Position numbers and translations under genes: made by a program
The notes under the pieces: model-generated
What the model was told of the DNA's origin: nothing
Seen by the model: only the letters and a program-made list of their open reading frames with translations
Database searches by the model: none
Source: Chloroherpetonaceae bacterium
GTDB taxonomy: Bacteria; Bacteroidota; Chlorobiia; Chlorobiales; Thermochlorobacteraceae
Assembly (NCBI GenBank): GCA_025055975.1
Contig: JANWWM010000062.1
Location: 1 to 57,533, forward strand
Direction: 5' to 3'
DNA length: 57,533 nucleotides
Part shown: piece after piece, positions 16,144 through 23,712 of the stretch
Layout of the letters: each line of letters opens with the position of its first letter
Position numbering within the stretch: the first letter of the stretch is position 1

Positions 16144-16210
16144 AATCGAGAGAAGCGAGGAGCGAGAGTTGAGAATCGAAGACGCTCGATTCGCAATTGA
16201 CAGTTCGCAA

Positions 16211-16270
16211 TTCGCAATCGTTTGCGGATTCCTCGCATTCGCTCGGAACGGCGGCAAAGAAACGCTTGGA
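16211..16270 (+). repeat. 60-bp intergenic repeat, copy 2
   Basis: Second copy of the block at 16001-16060, one mismatch. It lies about 90 bp before argG. Confidence 0.9.
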
Positions 16271-16361
16271 AACGCGCAACGCATAACGAGACCGCATCGA
16301 CGCGAAGCGCGACGACTCAACGCAACCTAACATCTAACGACTAAACTCTTAATTCTCGCAG

Positions 16362-17588
16362 ATGAAAGAAAAAATCGCCGTCGCCTATTCGGGCGGATTG
16401 GACACGTCGGTCATTCTCAAATGGCTTCAAGACAAATACGACGCGGACGTCATCGCCGTTACCGCCAATCTTGGACAGCGAAAGGAACTCGTTGGCGTTG
16501 AAGAAAAAGCCTACAAGACGGGGGCGAAAAAAGCCATCGTGTTGGATTTGCGCGAAGAATTTGCGACGGAATATGTTTTCCCCGCGCTCAAAGCGGGCGC
16601 GCTTTACGAGCATTCGTATCCGATGGCGACGTCGCTTGGGCGACCGCTCATCGCCAAGGCGTTGGTTGACGTCGCCAAAGCCGAGGGTTGTTCGGCGGTC
16701 GCGCATGGTTGCACGGGCAAAGGCAACGACCAAGCGCGTTTCGAAGTCGCCATCGCCGCGCTCGCGCCCGACCTCAAAGTGTACGCGCCGCTTCGAGAGT
16801 GGGAGTTCAAATCGCGCGAAGAAGAAATCGAGTATTGTCAAAAGCGCGGCATTCCCGTCAAGGCGACGAAGGAAAATCCCTACTCGATCGACGAGAACAT
16901 GTGGGGCACGTCGATTGAGTGCGGCGTTTTGGAAAATCCGCGCGTCGCGCCGCCCGAAGACGCTTATCAGCGCACGGTTTCGCCCGAAAACGCGCCGAAT
17001 CAGAGCGCGACGGTTGAAATCGAGTTTGAGCGCGGCGTTCCGATCGCGCTCAATGGCGAGCGGCTCTCGCCCGTCGAGCTCATTATGAAACTCGACGAAA
17101 TCGCGGGCGCAAACGGCGTTGGGCGATTGGACTTGGTGGAAAATCGGCTCGTCGGCATCAAGTCGCGCGAACTCTACGAAGCGCCCGCCGCAACCGTTCT
17201 GCACTTCGCCCACCGCGAACTCGAACGACTCACGCTCGACAAGGATACGATGCACTACAAAGCCAAAATCGCCCACGATTACGCCGACCTCATCTACAAC
17301 GGCTTGTGGTTCTCGCCGCTTCGCTACGCGCTCGATGCGTTTGTCGAAAAAACGCAAAAGGTCGTCAACGGCTCGGTAACGCTCAAACTCTACAAAGGCA
17401 ACGTCTCGCTGCTGTCGCGCTGGTCGCCCAACTCGCTCTACGACGAAAGCCTCGCCACTTACGCGGAAAACGATCAATTCGACCACAAGGCGAGCGCGGG
17501 ATTCATCAAGATTTACAGCCTGCCGCTGAAAACTTACTATCGCGTCAATGGCTCGCCCGTCTCGTCGCAAGAAGCGGTGGCGAAATGA
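16362..17588 (+). CDS. argG: argininosuccinate synthase
   Basis: 408 residues, the usual length. ArgG condenses citrulline and aspartate using ATP. The PP-loop is [15 protein letters not shown] (residues 7-21); further signatures are [15 protein letters not shown] and [18 protein letters not shown], and the citrulline/aspartate region follows. ATG at 16362. It is set apart from argR by repeats and closed by an intrinsic terminator. argH was not found in this window, so the final lyase must be elsewhere. Confidence 0.98.
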   Translation: MKEKIAVAYSGGLDTSVILKWLQDKYDADVIAVTANLGQRKELVGVEEKAYKTGAKKAIVLDLREEFATEYVFPALKAGALYEHSYPMATSLGRPLIAKALVDVAKAEGCSAVAHGCTGKGNDQARFEVAIAALAPDLKVYAPLREWEFKSREEEIEYCQKRGIPVKATKENPYSIDENMWGTSIECGVLENPRVAPPEDAYQRTVSPENAPNQSATVEIEFERGVPIALNGERLSPVELIMKLDEIAGANGVGRLDLVENRLVGIKSRELYEAPAATVLHFAHRELERLTLDKDTMHYKAKIAHDYADLIYNGLWFSPLRYALDAFVEKTQKVVNGSVTLKLYKGNVSLLSRWSPNSLYDESLATYAENDQFDHKASAGFIKIYSLPLKTYYRVNGSPVSSQEAVAK

Positions 17589-17607
17589 CGCGCGCAAGCC
17601 TCGTTTG

Positions 17608-17640
17608 AAGCCTTCTCTCGCGGGAAGGCTTTTTTGTTTT
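17608..17640 (+). terminator. intrinsic terminator after argG
   Basis: AAGCCTTC (17608-17615) pairs with GAAGGCTT (17624-17631) over the loop TCTCGCGG, followed by a T-rich tail to 17640. It starts 20 bp after the argG stop. Confidence 0.9.
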
Positions 17641-17682
17641 TGAGAAGTATATTTCGCGCGCTCAATCCAAATTCGTTCCGCG

Positions 17683-18222
17683 ATGCGCTGGACGCGACAT
17701 GACCTTTCATCGCATTGTTTCTTTGCGTTCCTTCTCTTTTTCGCCCTCTCGTCAAACGCCCAAGAACGCCGCACGGGAGAGGACTTTGGCGGAATCGCCT
17801 TCAAAATCGCGCCGCCGCTGGGCAACTTCGGAAAGGAGTTCAACGTCGGCTGGGGCGTTTCGGCGATGAACGAATACGCGCTTGCGAAGGATTGGAGCGT
17901 TTCTTTCGACATCACCTACCTGCGTTGGAGCGCGAAGCCAAACGACGCGATCGACAACTACGCGATAATCGCTTTCACCGCCGCGCCGAAGTTTTACGCT
18001 TGGAACAACCTCTACCTCTCGCTTGAAGTCGGCGGTTTCTACGGCACGACCGAAGCGACGCGCGGACAGCGCTTCACGGAAGCCTATCAATTTGGCGTCG
18101 TGCCCGTCATCGGCTATCACAAGGGAATGTGGGATTTCGCGCTCGAATGCGCCATCGTCCGCAATCGCAATTGGGTCAATCTCCGCGCAGGCTTCTACCT
18201 CTTCGATTTCCAGTTGAACTGA
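17683..18222 (+). CDS. small outer-membrane beta-barrel protein
   Basis: 179 residues from ATG at 17683. An N-terminal signal peptide (CFFAFLLFFALSSNAQE, cleavage likely after SNA) precedes about 150 residues of alternating polar/hydrophobic strands with aromatic girdles, e.g. WSVSFDITYLRWSAK, LYLSLEVGGFYGTT and NLRAGFYLFDFQLN; the terminal aromatic-Gln-Leu-Asn end resembles barrel C-termini. This suggests an eight-strand barrel of the OmpA/OmpX-like porin-family shape. No peptidoglycan-binding domain is attached. The next gene starts 19 bp downstream. Function unknown. Confidence 0.75.
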   Translation: MRWTRHDLSSHCFFAFLLFFALSSNAQERRTGEDFGGIAFKIAPPLGNFGKEFNVGWGVSAMNEYALAKDWSVSFDITYLRWSAKPNDAIDNYAIIAFTAAPKFYAWNNLYLSLEVGGFYGTTEATRGQRFTEAYQFGVVPVIGYHKGMWDFALECAIVRNRNWVNLRAGFYLFDFQLN

Positions 18223-18241
18223 CTTCTTCAGCGCCAACTCA

Positions 18242-19234
18242 ATGAACGAAACGCTTTCACCGACCGAAGTGGCGAAGGAATACGAGAAGAAACGCCACGC
18301 CGTCGACCGCGCTCTTTCCAAACTTTTTCAATCGCCGCCCGACGAACTCTACGCGCCCGCTCGCTACATCTTGGAAGGGAAGGGCAAGCGCATTCGTCCG
18401 ATGCTCGCGCTCTTTGGCGCGGAAGCGATTTCGGGCAGTTCCAAAAACGCCATGCCCATCGCCCTCGCCGTCGAAGTTCTGCATAATTTTACGCTCATAC
18501 ACGACGACATTATGGACAAAGCCGCCCTGCGACACGGCAGAGCGACCGTCCATACGAAGTGGGACATCGACGCGGCGATTCTCGCGGGCGACGTGATGCA
18601 CGCCGTCGCCTTTCAACTCGCGCTTCGAACCAAATCCAAAAATCTCCAACTCATCTTGTCGCGTTTCGCCAGCAGCGTCATTCGAGTTTGCGAAGGGCAA
18701 GCCTACGACAAAGCCTTCGAGCTGCGCCAAAACGTCTCGCTCGACGATTACCTGATGATGATTTCTTGCAAGACGGGACGGCTCATTTCCGCCTCGCTCG
18801 AGCTGGGCGGACTTGCCGCGGGCGCAACGCCCGCGCAAGCCAAGTTGCTGCGACAAATCGGCGACCTCGTCGGACGCGCCTTTCAAGTCCAAGACGATTT
18901 GCTCGACATCGTCGCGGGCGAAAAATTCGGCAAAACCATCGGCGGCGACTTGATTGAGGGCAAAAAAACCTTCCCCTTGCTCAAAGCGCTCGAACTCGCC
19001 AAAGGCAAAGAGCGCGAGCTGCTCAAATCCATCGTCAAAAACAAAGGCATCGACGCTTCTCGCGTGATGGAAGTGAAAGCCATTTACGAACAATGCGGCG
19101 CGATCGAGGAAACGCGCAAGTTCATCGAAGCCGATTTTGCCAAAGCGAAACGGCTCGCCCAAAAATTGCCCAATCCCAAAGGGCGCGCTCGTCTCATTGG
19201 GTTCGCCGAACTCGTGATGCGCCGCGAATTTTGA
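18242..19234 (+). CDS. polyprenyl diphosphate synthase (trans-isoprenyl)
   Basis: 330 residues. Head-to-tail condensation of isopentenyl diphosphate onto allylic diphosphates, giving the side chain of menaquinone or a precursor of other isoprenoids. The two Asp-rich motifs are present: DDIMD at 88-92 and DDLLD at 218-222, with GKGKRIRPML at 46-55 binding diphosphate. The length and motif context are of the long-chain (heptaprenyl/octaprenyl) class rather than FPP synthase, but product length cannot be read safely. Located 19 bp after the barrel gene and 8 bp before the cation antiporter, so probably co-transcribed. Confidence 0.93.
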   Translation: MNETLSPTEVAKEYEKKRHAVDRALSKLFQSPPDELYAPARYILEGKGKRIRPMLALFGAEAISGSSKNAMPIALAVEVLHNFTLIHDDIMDKAALRHGRATVHTKWDIDAAILAGDVMHAVAFQLALRTKSKNLQLILSRFASSVIRVCEGQAYDKAFELRQNVSLDDYLMMISCKTGRLISASLELGGLAAGATPAQAKLLRQIGDLVGRAFQVQDDLLDIVAGEKFGKTIGGDLIEGKKTFPLLKALELAKGKERELLKSIVKNKGIDASRVMEVKAIYEQCGAIEETRKFIEADFAKAKRLAQKLPNPKGRARLIGFAELVMRREF

Positions 19235-19242
19235 CCTGACCA

Positions 19243-20202
19243 ATGCCCGAACTGCTGTTGTGGAGCGGAATTTTCGTCGCAAGCCTTGCGACGCTCGTAA
19301 CGGCGTCGCGCTATTTTACCGAAGCGGCGGAAGTCATCGGGCTTTCGCTCGGAATGTCGCCGTTTGCCGTTGGCGTGCTCATCGTCGCCACGGGCACGTC
19401 GCTTCCCGAACTCATCACCGCGATTTTCGCCGTTCAAAAACAAGCTTCGGAAATCGTGGCGGGGAACATTCTGGGCGCGGGCGTTTCGAACTTACTCTTC
19501 GTTTTGGGAGTCGCCTCGCTTCTCTCCAAAGAGAACATTCGCCTCGAAAGTCAGAACATCGCCATTGACCTCAACTACCTCATCGGCTCCGCCGCGCTTC
19601 TGCTTCTCGTGATGCGCGACGGACGAGTTGAATGGACGGAGGGCGTGTTGGGCGCAGTCGCCTACGTCGCGTTTCTCTTTTACATTTTCCGCGAAGGCAA
19701 TCAGGCAGAAGACTTGGTCATTAGCGACGACGTGAAGGAAATGAGCAGAGCGGGCAAAGCGCGTCCGAAAGATTTGCTGACGCTCGTCGTGAGCGGAGTT
19801 TTCATTTACTTCGGCGCCAACTACACGATTGATGCGCTGGAACGCATCGCCGAAGGATTGGGCGTGAGTCGCGCCGTCATTTCCATCACGATGCTCTCGC
19901 TTGGCACCACGCTCCCTGAATCCGTCGTGAGCGCGACGGCGGCTCTGAAAGGCAAAGGCGAAATCGCCGTTGGCAACATTTTAGGCTCATGCATTTTCAA
20001 CGCGCTTGCCATCGTGAGCGTAGCGACCGCGTTTGGCGCGATTCGAGTTCCCGATGAAATTCTGCGCCTGCCGCTTCCCGCTTACTTGGGCGCGTCGATT
20101 CTCTTCTACCTTCTTGCCCGCGACAAGAACGTCTCTCGATGGGAAGGCGTATTGTTCCTCGTCCTCTACGCGCTCTTCATCGCGCAAGTCGCATTCTCTT
20201 AA
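19243..20202 (+). CDS. calcium/cation antiporter (CaCA superfamily, YrbG-like)
   Basis: 319 residues, ten hydrophobic segments in two inverted halves, each with one alpha repeat: VATGTSLPELITAIFA near residues 47-62 and SLGTTLPESVVSATAALKGK near 222-241 followed by AVGNILGSCIFN. The Glu of each SLPE/TLPE motif is the ion ligand of the family. It exchanges Ca2+ (or a related cation) for Na+ or H+ across the inner membrane. It ends 217 bp before the beta-flower module. Confidence 0.93.
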   Translation: MPELLLWSGIFVASLATLVTASRYFTEAAEVIGLSLGMSPFAVGVLIVATGTSLPELITAIFAVQKQASEIVAGNILGAGVSNLLFVLGVASLLSKENIRLESQNIAIDLNYLIGSAALLLLVMRDGRVEWTEGVLGAVAYVAFLFYIFREGNQAEDLVISDDVKEMSRAGKARPKDLLTLVVSGVFIYFGANYTIDALERIAEGLGVSRAVISITMLSLGTTLPESVVSATAALKGKGEIAVGNILGSCIFNALAIVSVATAFGAIRVPDEILRLPLPAYLGASILFYLLARDKNVSRWEGVLFLVLYALFIAQVAFS

Positions 20203-20289
20203 TTCAGCCTCTCCTGATTTTAAGTTCTAATTCGACGTCTCATTCGACGGCTATCCGACAAATTTTGTCCCCCTGCTTGCGGTATTAAA

Positions 20290-20309
20290 AATACGACAAA
20301 CGTCGTATT
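20290..20309. promoter_or_regulatory. 20-bp inverted repeat, operator candidate
   Basis: AATACGAC-AAAC-GTCGTATT: two perfect 8-bp arms around a 4-bp spacer, 110 bp before the first small gene. It is followed by no T run, so it is not a terminator. The size and symmetry suit a dimeric repressor such as a TetR- or MarR-type protein; no such regulator is encoded next to it. Confidence 0.5.
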
Positions 20310-20419
20310 GATGGCGGCTCGCAGACCCGCTAACTTTGCGTCGCGTTTTTGTTAGTCGCAACGGCAGTTCAACGACAAACGACGAGTTTTTAACCTCAAA
20401 ACGAGAAAGGAGCGAGACA

Positions 20420-20617
20420 ATGCAGACTATCAAATCGCCCTCTGGAAAAACGATTGGCACGATTCGCCAAGAAAGCGGCAGACTTGTCGCCCGCGACACG
20501 ACGGGCAAAATGCTGGGCTACTATGTCGAGAAGGAAAACGCGACGCGAGACCCGCACGGCAGACTCCTCGCCAAGGGCAACATTCTTTCGGCGCTGATTT
20601 TACAGAACGCAAAATAA
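20420..20617 (+). CDS. small beta-flower-type protein 1
   Basis: 65 residues. ATG at 20420 is chosen because AAAGGAGCG lies 7-8 bp before it, a clear Shine-Dalgarno. The sequence is built of short glycine-turn beta units, each about 12-14 residues: GKTIGTIRQESGRLVARD, TTGKMLGYYVEKENATRD, PHGRLLAKGNILSALI. This resembles the 4-fold beta-flower domain, a small symmetric fold found in short proteins and as a tail domain. No signal peptide or membrane segment. It has a paralogue 26 bp downstream. Function unknown; the recognition is from the repeated pattern and moderately sure. Confidence 0.8.
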   Translation: MQTIKSPSGKTIGTIRQESGRLVARDTTGKMLGYYVEKENATRDPHGRLLAKGNILSALILQNAK

Positions 20618-20643
20618 CCAACCCCCAAGAAAGGAGCGGAGCA

Positions 20644-20844
20644 ATGGAAGAGGTCATCAAAAACAAGTTTGAAAAACCTTTGGGCATCATTCGCCGCGAA
20701 AATGGCAAACTCGTCGCCCGCGATGCGTTTGGCGTAAAATTAGGCTACTACGACAGGCGACTGAACGCCACGATAGAAGCATCAGGCGAAATTTTCGCTA
20801 AGGGCAACGCCCTCTCCGCTTTGATATTCCGAAACGCCGCGTAA
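20644..20844 (+). CDS. small beta-flower-type protein 2
   Basis: 66 residues, paralogue of the preceding gene with the same layout: GIIRRENGKLVARDAFG, VKLGYYDRRLNATIEASG, EIFAKGNALSALIFRNAA. AAGAAAGGAGCGGAGCA before the ATG is almost the same ribosome-binding leader as in copy 1, so the duplication included the leader. A terminator-like hairpin follows. The pair may form a mixed oligomer; function unknown. Confidence 0.8.
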   Translation: MEEVIKNKFEKPLGIIRRENGKLVARDAFGVKLGYYDRRLNATIEASGEIFAKGNALSALIFRNAA

Positions 20845-20853
20845 CTGCTACCT

Positions 20854-20908
20854 CTCTCGCTCCAAGTTCCCACCGGTCGTCGCGCGATTGGGGCGAGAGA
20901 CTTTATTT
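20854..20908 (+). terminator. probable terminator after the beta-flower pair
   Basis: CTCTCGCTCCAA (20854-20865) pairs with TTGGGGCGAGAG (20888-20899), 12 bp with one G-U, followed by ACTTTATTT. The loop of 22 nt is long, so strength is uncertain. Confidence 0.6.
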
Positions 20909-20974
20909 AAGCCAAGATTTTTCTTGCTTTTTAAGAAAAGTCTTTGCGACCAAACCCAACCTGAACCCCAAATT

Positions 20975-21003
20975 TTGACGGGGTGGCAGGCGTATATATC
21001 AAT
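20975..21003 (+). promoter_or_regulatory. possible promoter of the AAA+ gene
   Basis: TTGACG at 20975-20980 and TATCAA at 20997-21002 with 16 bp between, inside an AT-rich stretch (GTATATATCAATG) 75 bp before the gene. Weak -10; tentative. Confidence 0.35.
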
Positions 21004-21006
21004 GAA

Positions 21007-21028
21007 AGGTCGCGCGGAAACGCGACCT
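21007..21028 (+). other. leader hairpin before the AAA+ gene
   Basis: AGGTCGCG-CGGAAA-CGCGACCT, a perfect 8-bp stem with a 6-nt loop, no T run. It would fold in the 5' untranslated region about 50 nt ahead of the start and could stabilise the messenger or control translation. Confidence 0.5.
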
Positions 21029-21077
21029 GAATCGCCGTTAAGTTGGCAGTAAATAAAACAAAATGGAGGAACGAAAA

Positions 21078-22445
21078 ATGGAAAATCACGACGAACTATC
21101 GCCCGACAATCTGAGCGCGGACAGCAAGCGCGAGCCAAACGAGGACGACTTCAACGCCATCGCGCCCGACATCGACAAACCAAACGAGGATGACTTCGAC
21201 GACATCGCGCCCGACATCGACGACGAACTATACAAGAAAATTGAAAGAGAACTCGATGAACTTCTTGATGGGGACGACGAAATGAGACATTGGCGAAGAA
21301 CAAGGCGGGGAAAAGACGACGATGACGCTCGCCTGCAAAGAAACGCTTACACTTGGACGGCAGAGGGGCAGTATTCCCACTACATCATCTCTTTCGTGAT
21401 TCAGCGCTTCATCAAGCAAGCCCAAGAGGATATGATCGTCTTGCGCCGCGAAAGCTCGGCGGAGTTCGTGTTTGGCTATCAACAGAAGACCTCGATTATC
21501 GTCAACGGCACGATTGTGTTCGTTTATCGAGGCAGAGCCTTCGTCTATACGGTCTCTACGGAGATGGACGCGCTTTCGAACACGATTACGGGCAATGGCG
21601 ACATTGACGAGCTGGTCGAGCGCATCAACTACGAAATCAAGTGGAACAACCCGCTGCGCAACAAGCACATTCAGCTTGTGCCGTCGGGGCGAAGCGAATA
21701 CGAGTGCTTGTTCAAAAAGCCGCCGGTAATTTCGTTTGACGACCTCATTTGCGACCCCGAAATGAAGGCGGATATCTTCGACCAAACGATTCTGCACTTC
21801 GAGCACATCGAGGGCAACAACGGCATCATCTTGCACGGGCGACCAGGAACGGGCAAATCGCTGTGCTGTCAAGCCATCATCGCCGAAGCCTTGAAGCGAG
21901 GCTATTCCACGTGCTTCCTCACGACGCGCGTCGATTACAGCCTCTTGAACGAGTTTCTCACGAAGTTCCTCGCGCCGTGCATCGTGGTGTTGGAGGATAT
22001 CGACTCCTTCGGCGAAAGTCGCAGGCACGTGCTTAATAGCTCGCTTGCGAACTTCTTGCAGTTTCTTTCGGGGCTGTATGAAAACGACGACAAAATCGTC
22101 TTCATCGCCACGACGAACTACATTGAGCACTTGGACGATGCCATCGCCGATCGCCCCGTGCGCTTCAACCGCAAGTATAAGTTTGAACTGCCCTCGCCGC
22201 GCGAAATCGACCAACTCATCGACCTTTACTTCAAGGACGAGGGCATCACGGCGGCGCAAAAAGCGAAGTGCTACAACAAGGGCTTCACGGGGTCGCACGT
22301 CAAGGAACTGCAACGCACGGCGCGGCTCTTGGCGTTCAAGCACGAAACGAGCGTCGCGCAAGTCTTCGACAAAGCCGTCGAGGTCGTCTCGCGCAATTTC
22401 TCCACTGGGGAACGCAAAGCGGGCTTCCGCTACGACGACGAATGA
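21078..22445 (+). CDS. AAA+ ATPase with acidic repeated N-terminus
   Basis: 455 residues from ATG at 21078; GGAGG at 21066-21070 sits 7 bp before it, so the in-frame ATG at 21063 is unlikely. Residues about 20-48 are a tandem 15-residue acidic repeat (PNEDDFNAIAPDID then PNEDDFDDIAPDID). A middle domain (about 95-215) of unknown type precedes a single AAA module: Walker A GRPGTGKS at 254-261, Walker B CIVVLEDID near 301-309, sensor 1 IATTNY, and the arginine-finger region ADRPVRFNR near 357-365. The module resembles BCS1/CDC48-like remodelling ATPases. There is no protease, transposase or nuclease domain. Substrate unknown; a role with the adjacent beta-flower proteins and the 350-residue protein is inference from order. 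Confidence 0.88.
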   Translation: MENHDELSPDNLSADSKREPNEDDFNAIAPDIDKPNEDDFDDIAPDIDDELYKKIERELDELLDGDDEMRHWRRTRRGKDDDDARLQRNAYTWTAEGQYSHYIISFVIQRFIKQAQEDMIVLRRESSAEFVFGYQQKTSIIVNGTIVFVYRGRAFVYTVSTEMDALSNTITGNGDIDELVERINYEIKWNNPLRNKHIQLVPSGRSEYECLFKKPPVISFDDLICDPEMKADIFDQTILHFEHIEGNNGIILHGRPGTGKSLCCQAIIAEALKRGYSTCFLTTRVDYSLLNEFLTKFLAPCIVVLEDIDSFGESRRHVLNSSLANFLQFLSGLYENDDKIVFIATTNYIEHLDDAIADRPVRFNRKYKFELPSPREIDQLIDLYFKDEGITAAQKAKCYNKGFTGSHVKELQRTARLLAFKHETSVAQVFDKAVEVVSRNFSTGERKAGFRYDDE

Positions 22446-22463
22446 ACCAACCAAGAAGAGCGA

Positions 22464-22509
22464 GAAAGCGGATGGCGCGACCCTCACCGCCGTCCGCTTT
22501 CCATTTTTT
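22464..22509 (+). terminator. intrinsic terminator after the AAA+ gene
   Basis: GAAAGCGGATGG (22464-22475) pairs with CCGTCCGCTTTC (22490-22501), 12 bp with one G-U, followed by CATTTTTTG. It stands 32 bp before the next gene, so the 350-residue protein either depends on read-through or has its own promoter. Confidence 0.85.
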
Positions 22510-22541
22510 GCCAACGATTTAACAAAAACGACGAGGTCAGA

Positions 22542-23594
22542 ATGATTCGATATGTCATCGTGCCATTTCACGGGCTTTCGCTTGAACGGCATTTCTCGTT
22601 TTACTCCGCCGCGCTCTTCACGGCGGCAAGCCTCGACGAAGGGCTATGCTTCGACGAAGAAGACGAAAACCCGATGCGCGAATTGGAAATATGGTATGGA
22701 CTGGAAACGGCAACGCTATCGGGAGTCCACTTCAAATACTTTGATCCATTCAAGGCGATTGCGGAAACGCCATTTCGAGAGTATGGTCAAACGGAAGTCA
22801 TCTTCAAGTTCGACGAGCAAACGTCGGCGTTGATGAACGGACTTGACGCTTTCCACCTCGCGCCATCGGGCTACATTGCCTTTGAAGTCGAGGACGAGAC
22901 GTCGATGATTTCGCAGGCTTGCGACAACGACGCTCGATTGACGGAAATTCTGCGCTACGCCGAAAAAATCCTTGATACGCTTTGTCTCGTGTTGGGTCGC
23001 AAGCAAGACGTGGGGAGATGCGACGTCGGCTATCTTTCTCGCAACGTAGTCGGCGCATGGGTTGGGCGCGACGAATCGATTGAATTAATTGCGCGCTCCG
23101 CCGCGCCCCTGCGATTGAGCGATTCGATAGCGCCTCTCGTCAGAGCCTCTCACATCAGATACCTCCGTTGGTCATATGAGTATCGGGAAATCGTAACGCC
23201 GTGTTTGGATTTTCATCTCGAAGACAAAGCGTGGCTTGCGATTTTCGAAGCCTTGCATCGATGGCGCCACGCCAAACGCCTTGAATCCGACGAGGCGAGA
23301 TTCTTGGCGTTCCTAAGGCTTGCCGAAGACCTTTCGCGTCAGGCGCATTCGTTGGAAAAAGAGACGCTCATTGAGCGCGTCGCGGAATTGGCGGAGTGGG
23401 GCGCATTTGAGGAGGAATCGCTGGAAACCATCGCAAGCGAACTGTGGCGCAACGTTGGCGAGTCGCTCCGAAACGGAAAAACCTTCGCGGAACTTGGGCG
23501 AGACGCAACCAAAGACCTCGCCGCCATCGAAGACATCGCGCACAAAGAAATTTTAGGCTTGTATCAACAAAAGTTGAGCGACGATTTGCTGTGA
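22542..23594 (+). CDS. uncharacterised 350-residue protein, possible degenerate HEPN-like C-terminus
   Basis: 350 residues from ATG at 22542, with GAGGT four bases before it. No signal peptide or membrane segment; mixed alpha/beta N-terminal half (residues 1-190) with many aromatic residues, e.g. RYVIVPFHGLSLERHFSFY. The C-terminal third is helical: RFLAFLRLAEDLSRQAHSLE, then LIERVAELAEWG, then LWRNVGESLRNGKTFAELGR. That order of helices recalls ApeA-type HEPN domains, whose RNase motif is R-x4-6-H; here the Arg is followed by no His, so any such domain would be inactive. This is a weak resemblance. I do not recognise the protein otherwise. It closes the beta-flower/AAA module. Confidence 0.8.
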   Translation: MIRYVIVPFHGLSLERHFSFYSAALFTAASLDEGLCFDEEDENPMRELEIWYGLETATLSGVHFKYFDPFKAIAETPFREYGQTEVIFKFDEQTSALMNGLDAFHLAPSGYIAFEVEDETSMISQACDNDARLTEILRYAEKILDTLCLVLGRKQDVGRCDVGYLSRNVVGAWVGRDESIELIARSAAPLRLSDSIAPLVRASHIRYLRWSYEYREIVTPCLDFHLEDKAWLAIFEALHRWRHAKRLESDEARFLAFLRLAEDLSRQAHSLEKETLIERVAELAEWGAFEEESLETIASELWRNVGESLRNGKTFAELGRDATKDLAAIEDIAHKEILGLYQQKLSDDLL

Positions 23595-23595
23595 T

Positions 23596-23629
23596 GAAAA
23601 AGCCCCCTCGTCCGCATGTGGCGAGGGGC
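23596..23629 (-). terminator. minus-strand terminator below the PIN remnant
   Basis: On the minus strand CCCCTCG (revcomp of 23622-23628) pairs with CGAGGGG (revcomp of 23604-23610) and is followed by GCTTTTTCATC. It would end leftward transcripts from acs or the toxin-antitoxin genes just before they enter the 350-residue gene. Confidence 0.6.
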
Positions 23630-23636
23630 GATTGGA

Positions 23637-23697
23637 TTAATCCGCGAGCGTCGATAAATCGCCTGCGTCTTGTCCAAGCGATTCGGCTTTGAGCAAG
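23637..23697 (-). repeat. 61-bp duplicate of the acs 3' end
   Basis: Identical to 24294-24354 at 59 of 61 positions (differences at 23664 and 23685). On the minus strand it still encodes LLKAESLGQDAGDLSTLAD and a stop, the very C-terminus of acetyl-CoA synthetase, but without the rest of the gene. It bounds the antitoxin/PIN segment on the left. Confidence 0.95.
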
Positions 23698-23712
23698 TTC
23701 CTTTAAGCGAGG

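Larger units (their letters stand above)
15957..16361 (+). other. repeat-rich intergenic region between argR and argG
   Basis: 405 bp without a gene. It is built of dispersed repeat copies (16001-16060, 16109-16143, 16211-16270) separated by short runs of the motif TTCGCAATT/AATTGCGAA. No ARG-box-like palindrome was seen before argG. Confidence 0.8.

Noticed and set aside
15957-16361. CRISPR-like array between argR and argG
   Set aside because: Only two near-identical 60-bp units and one different element, 150 bp apart, no regular repeat-spacer pattern and no cas genes.
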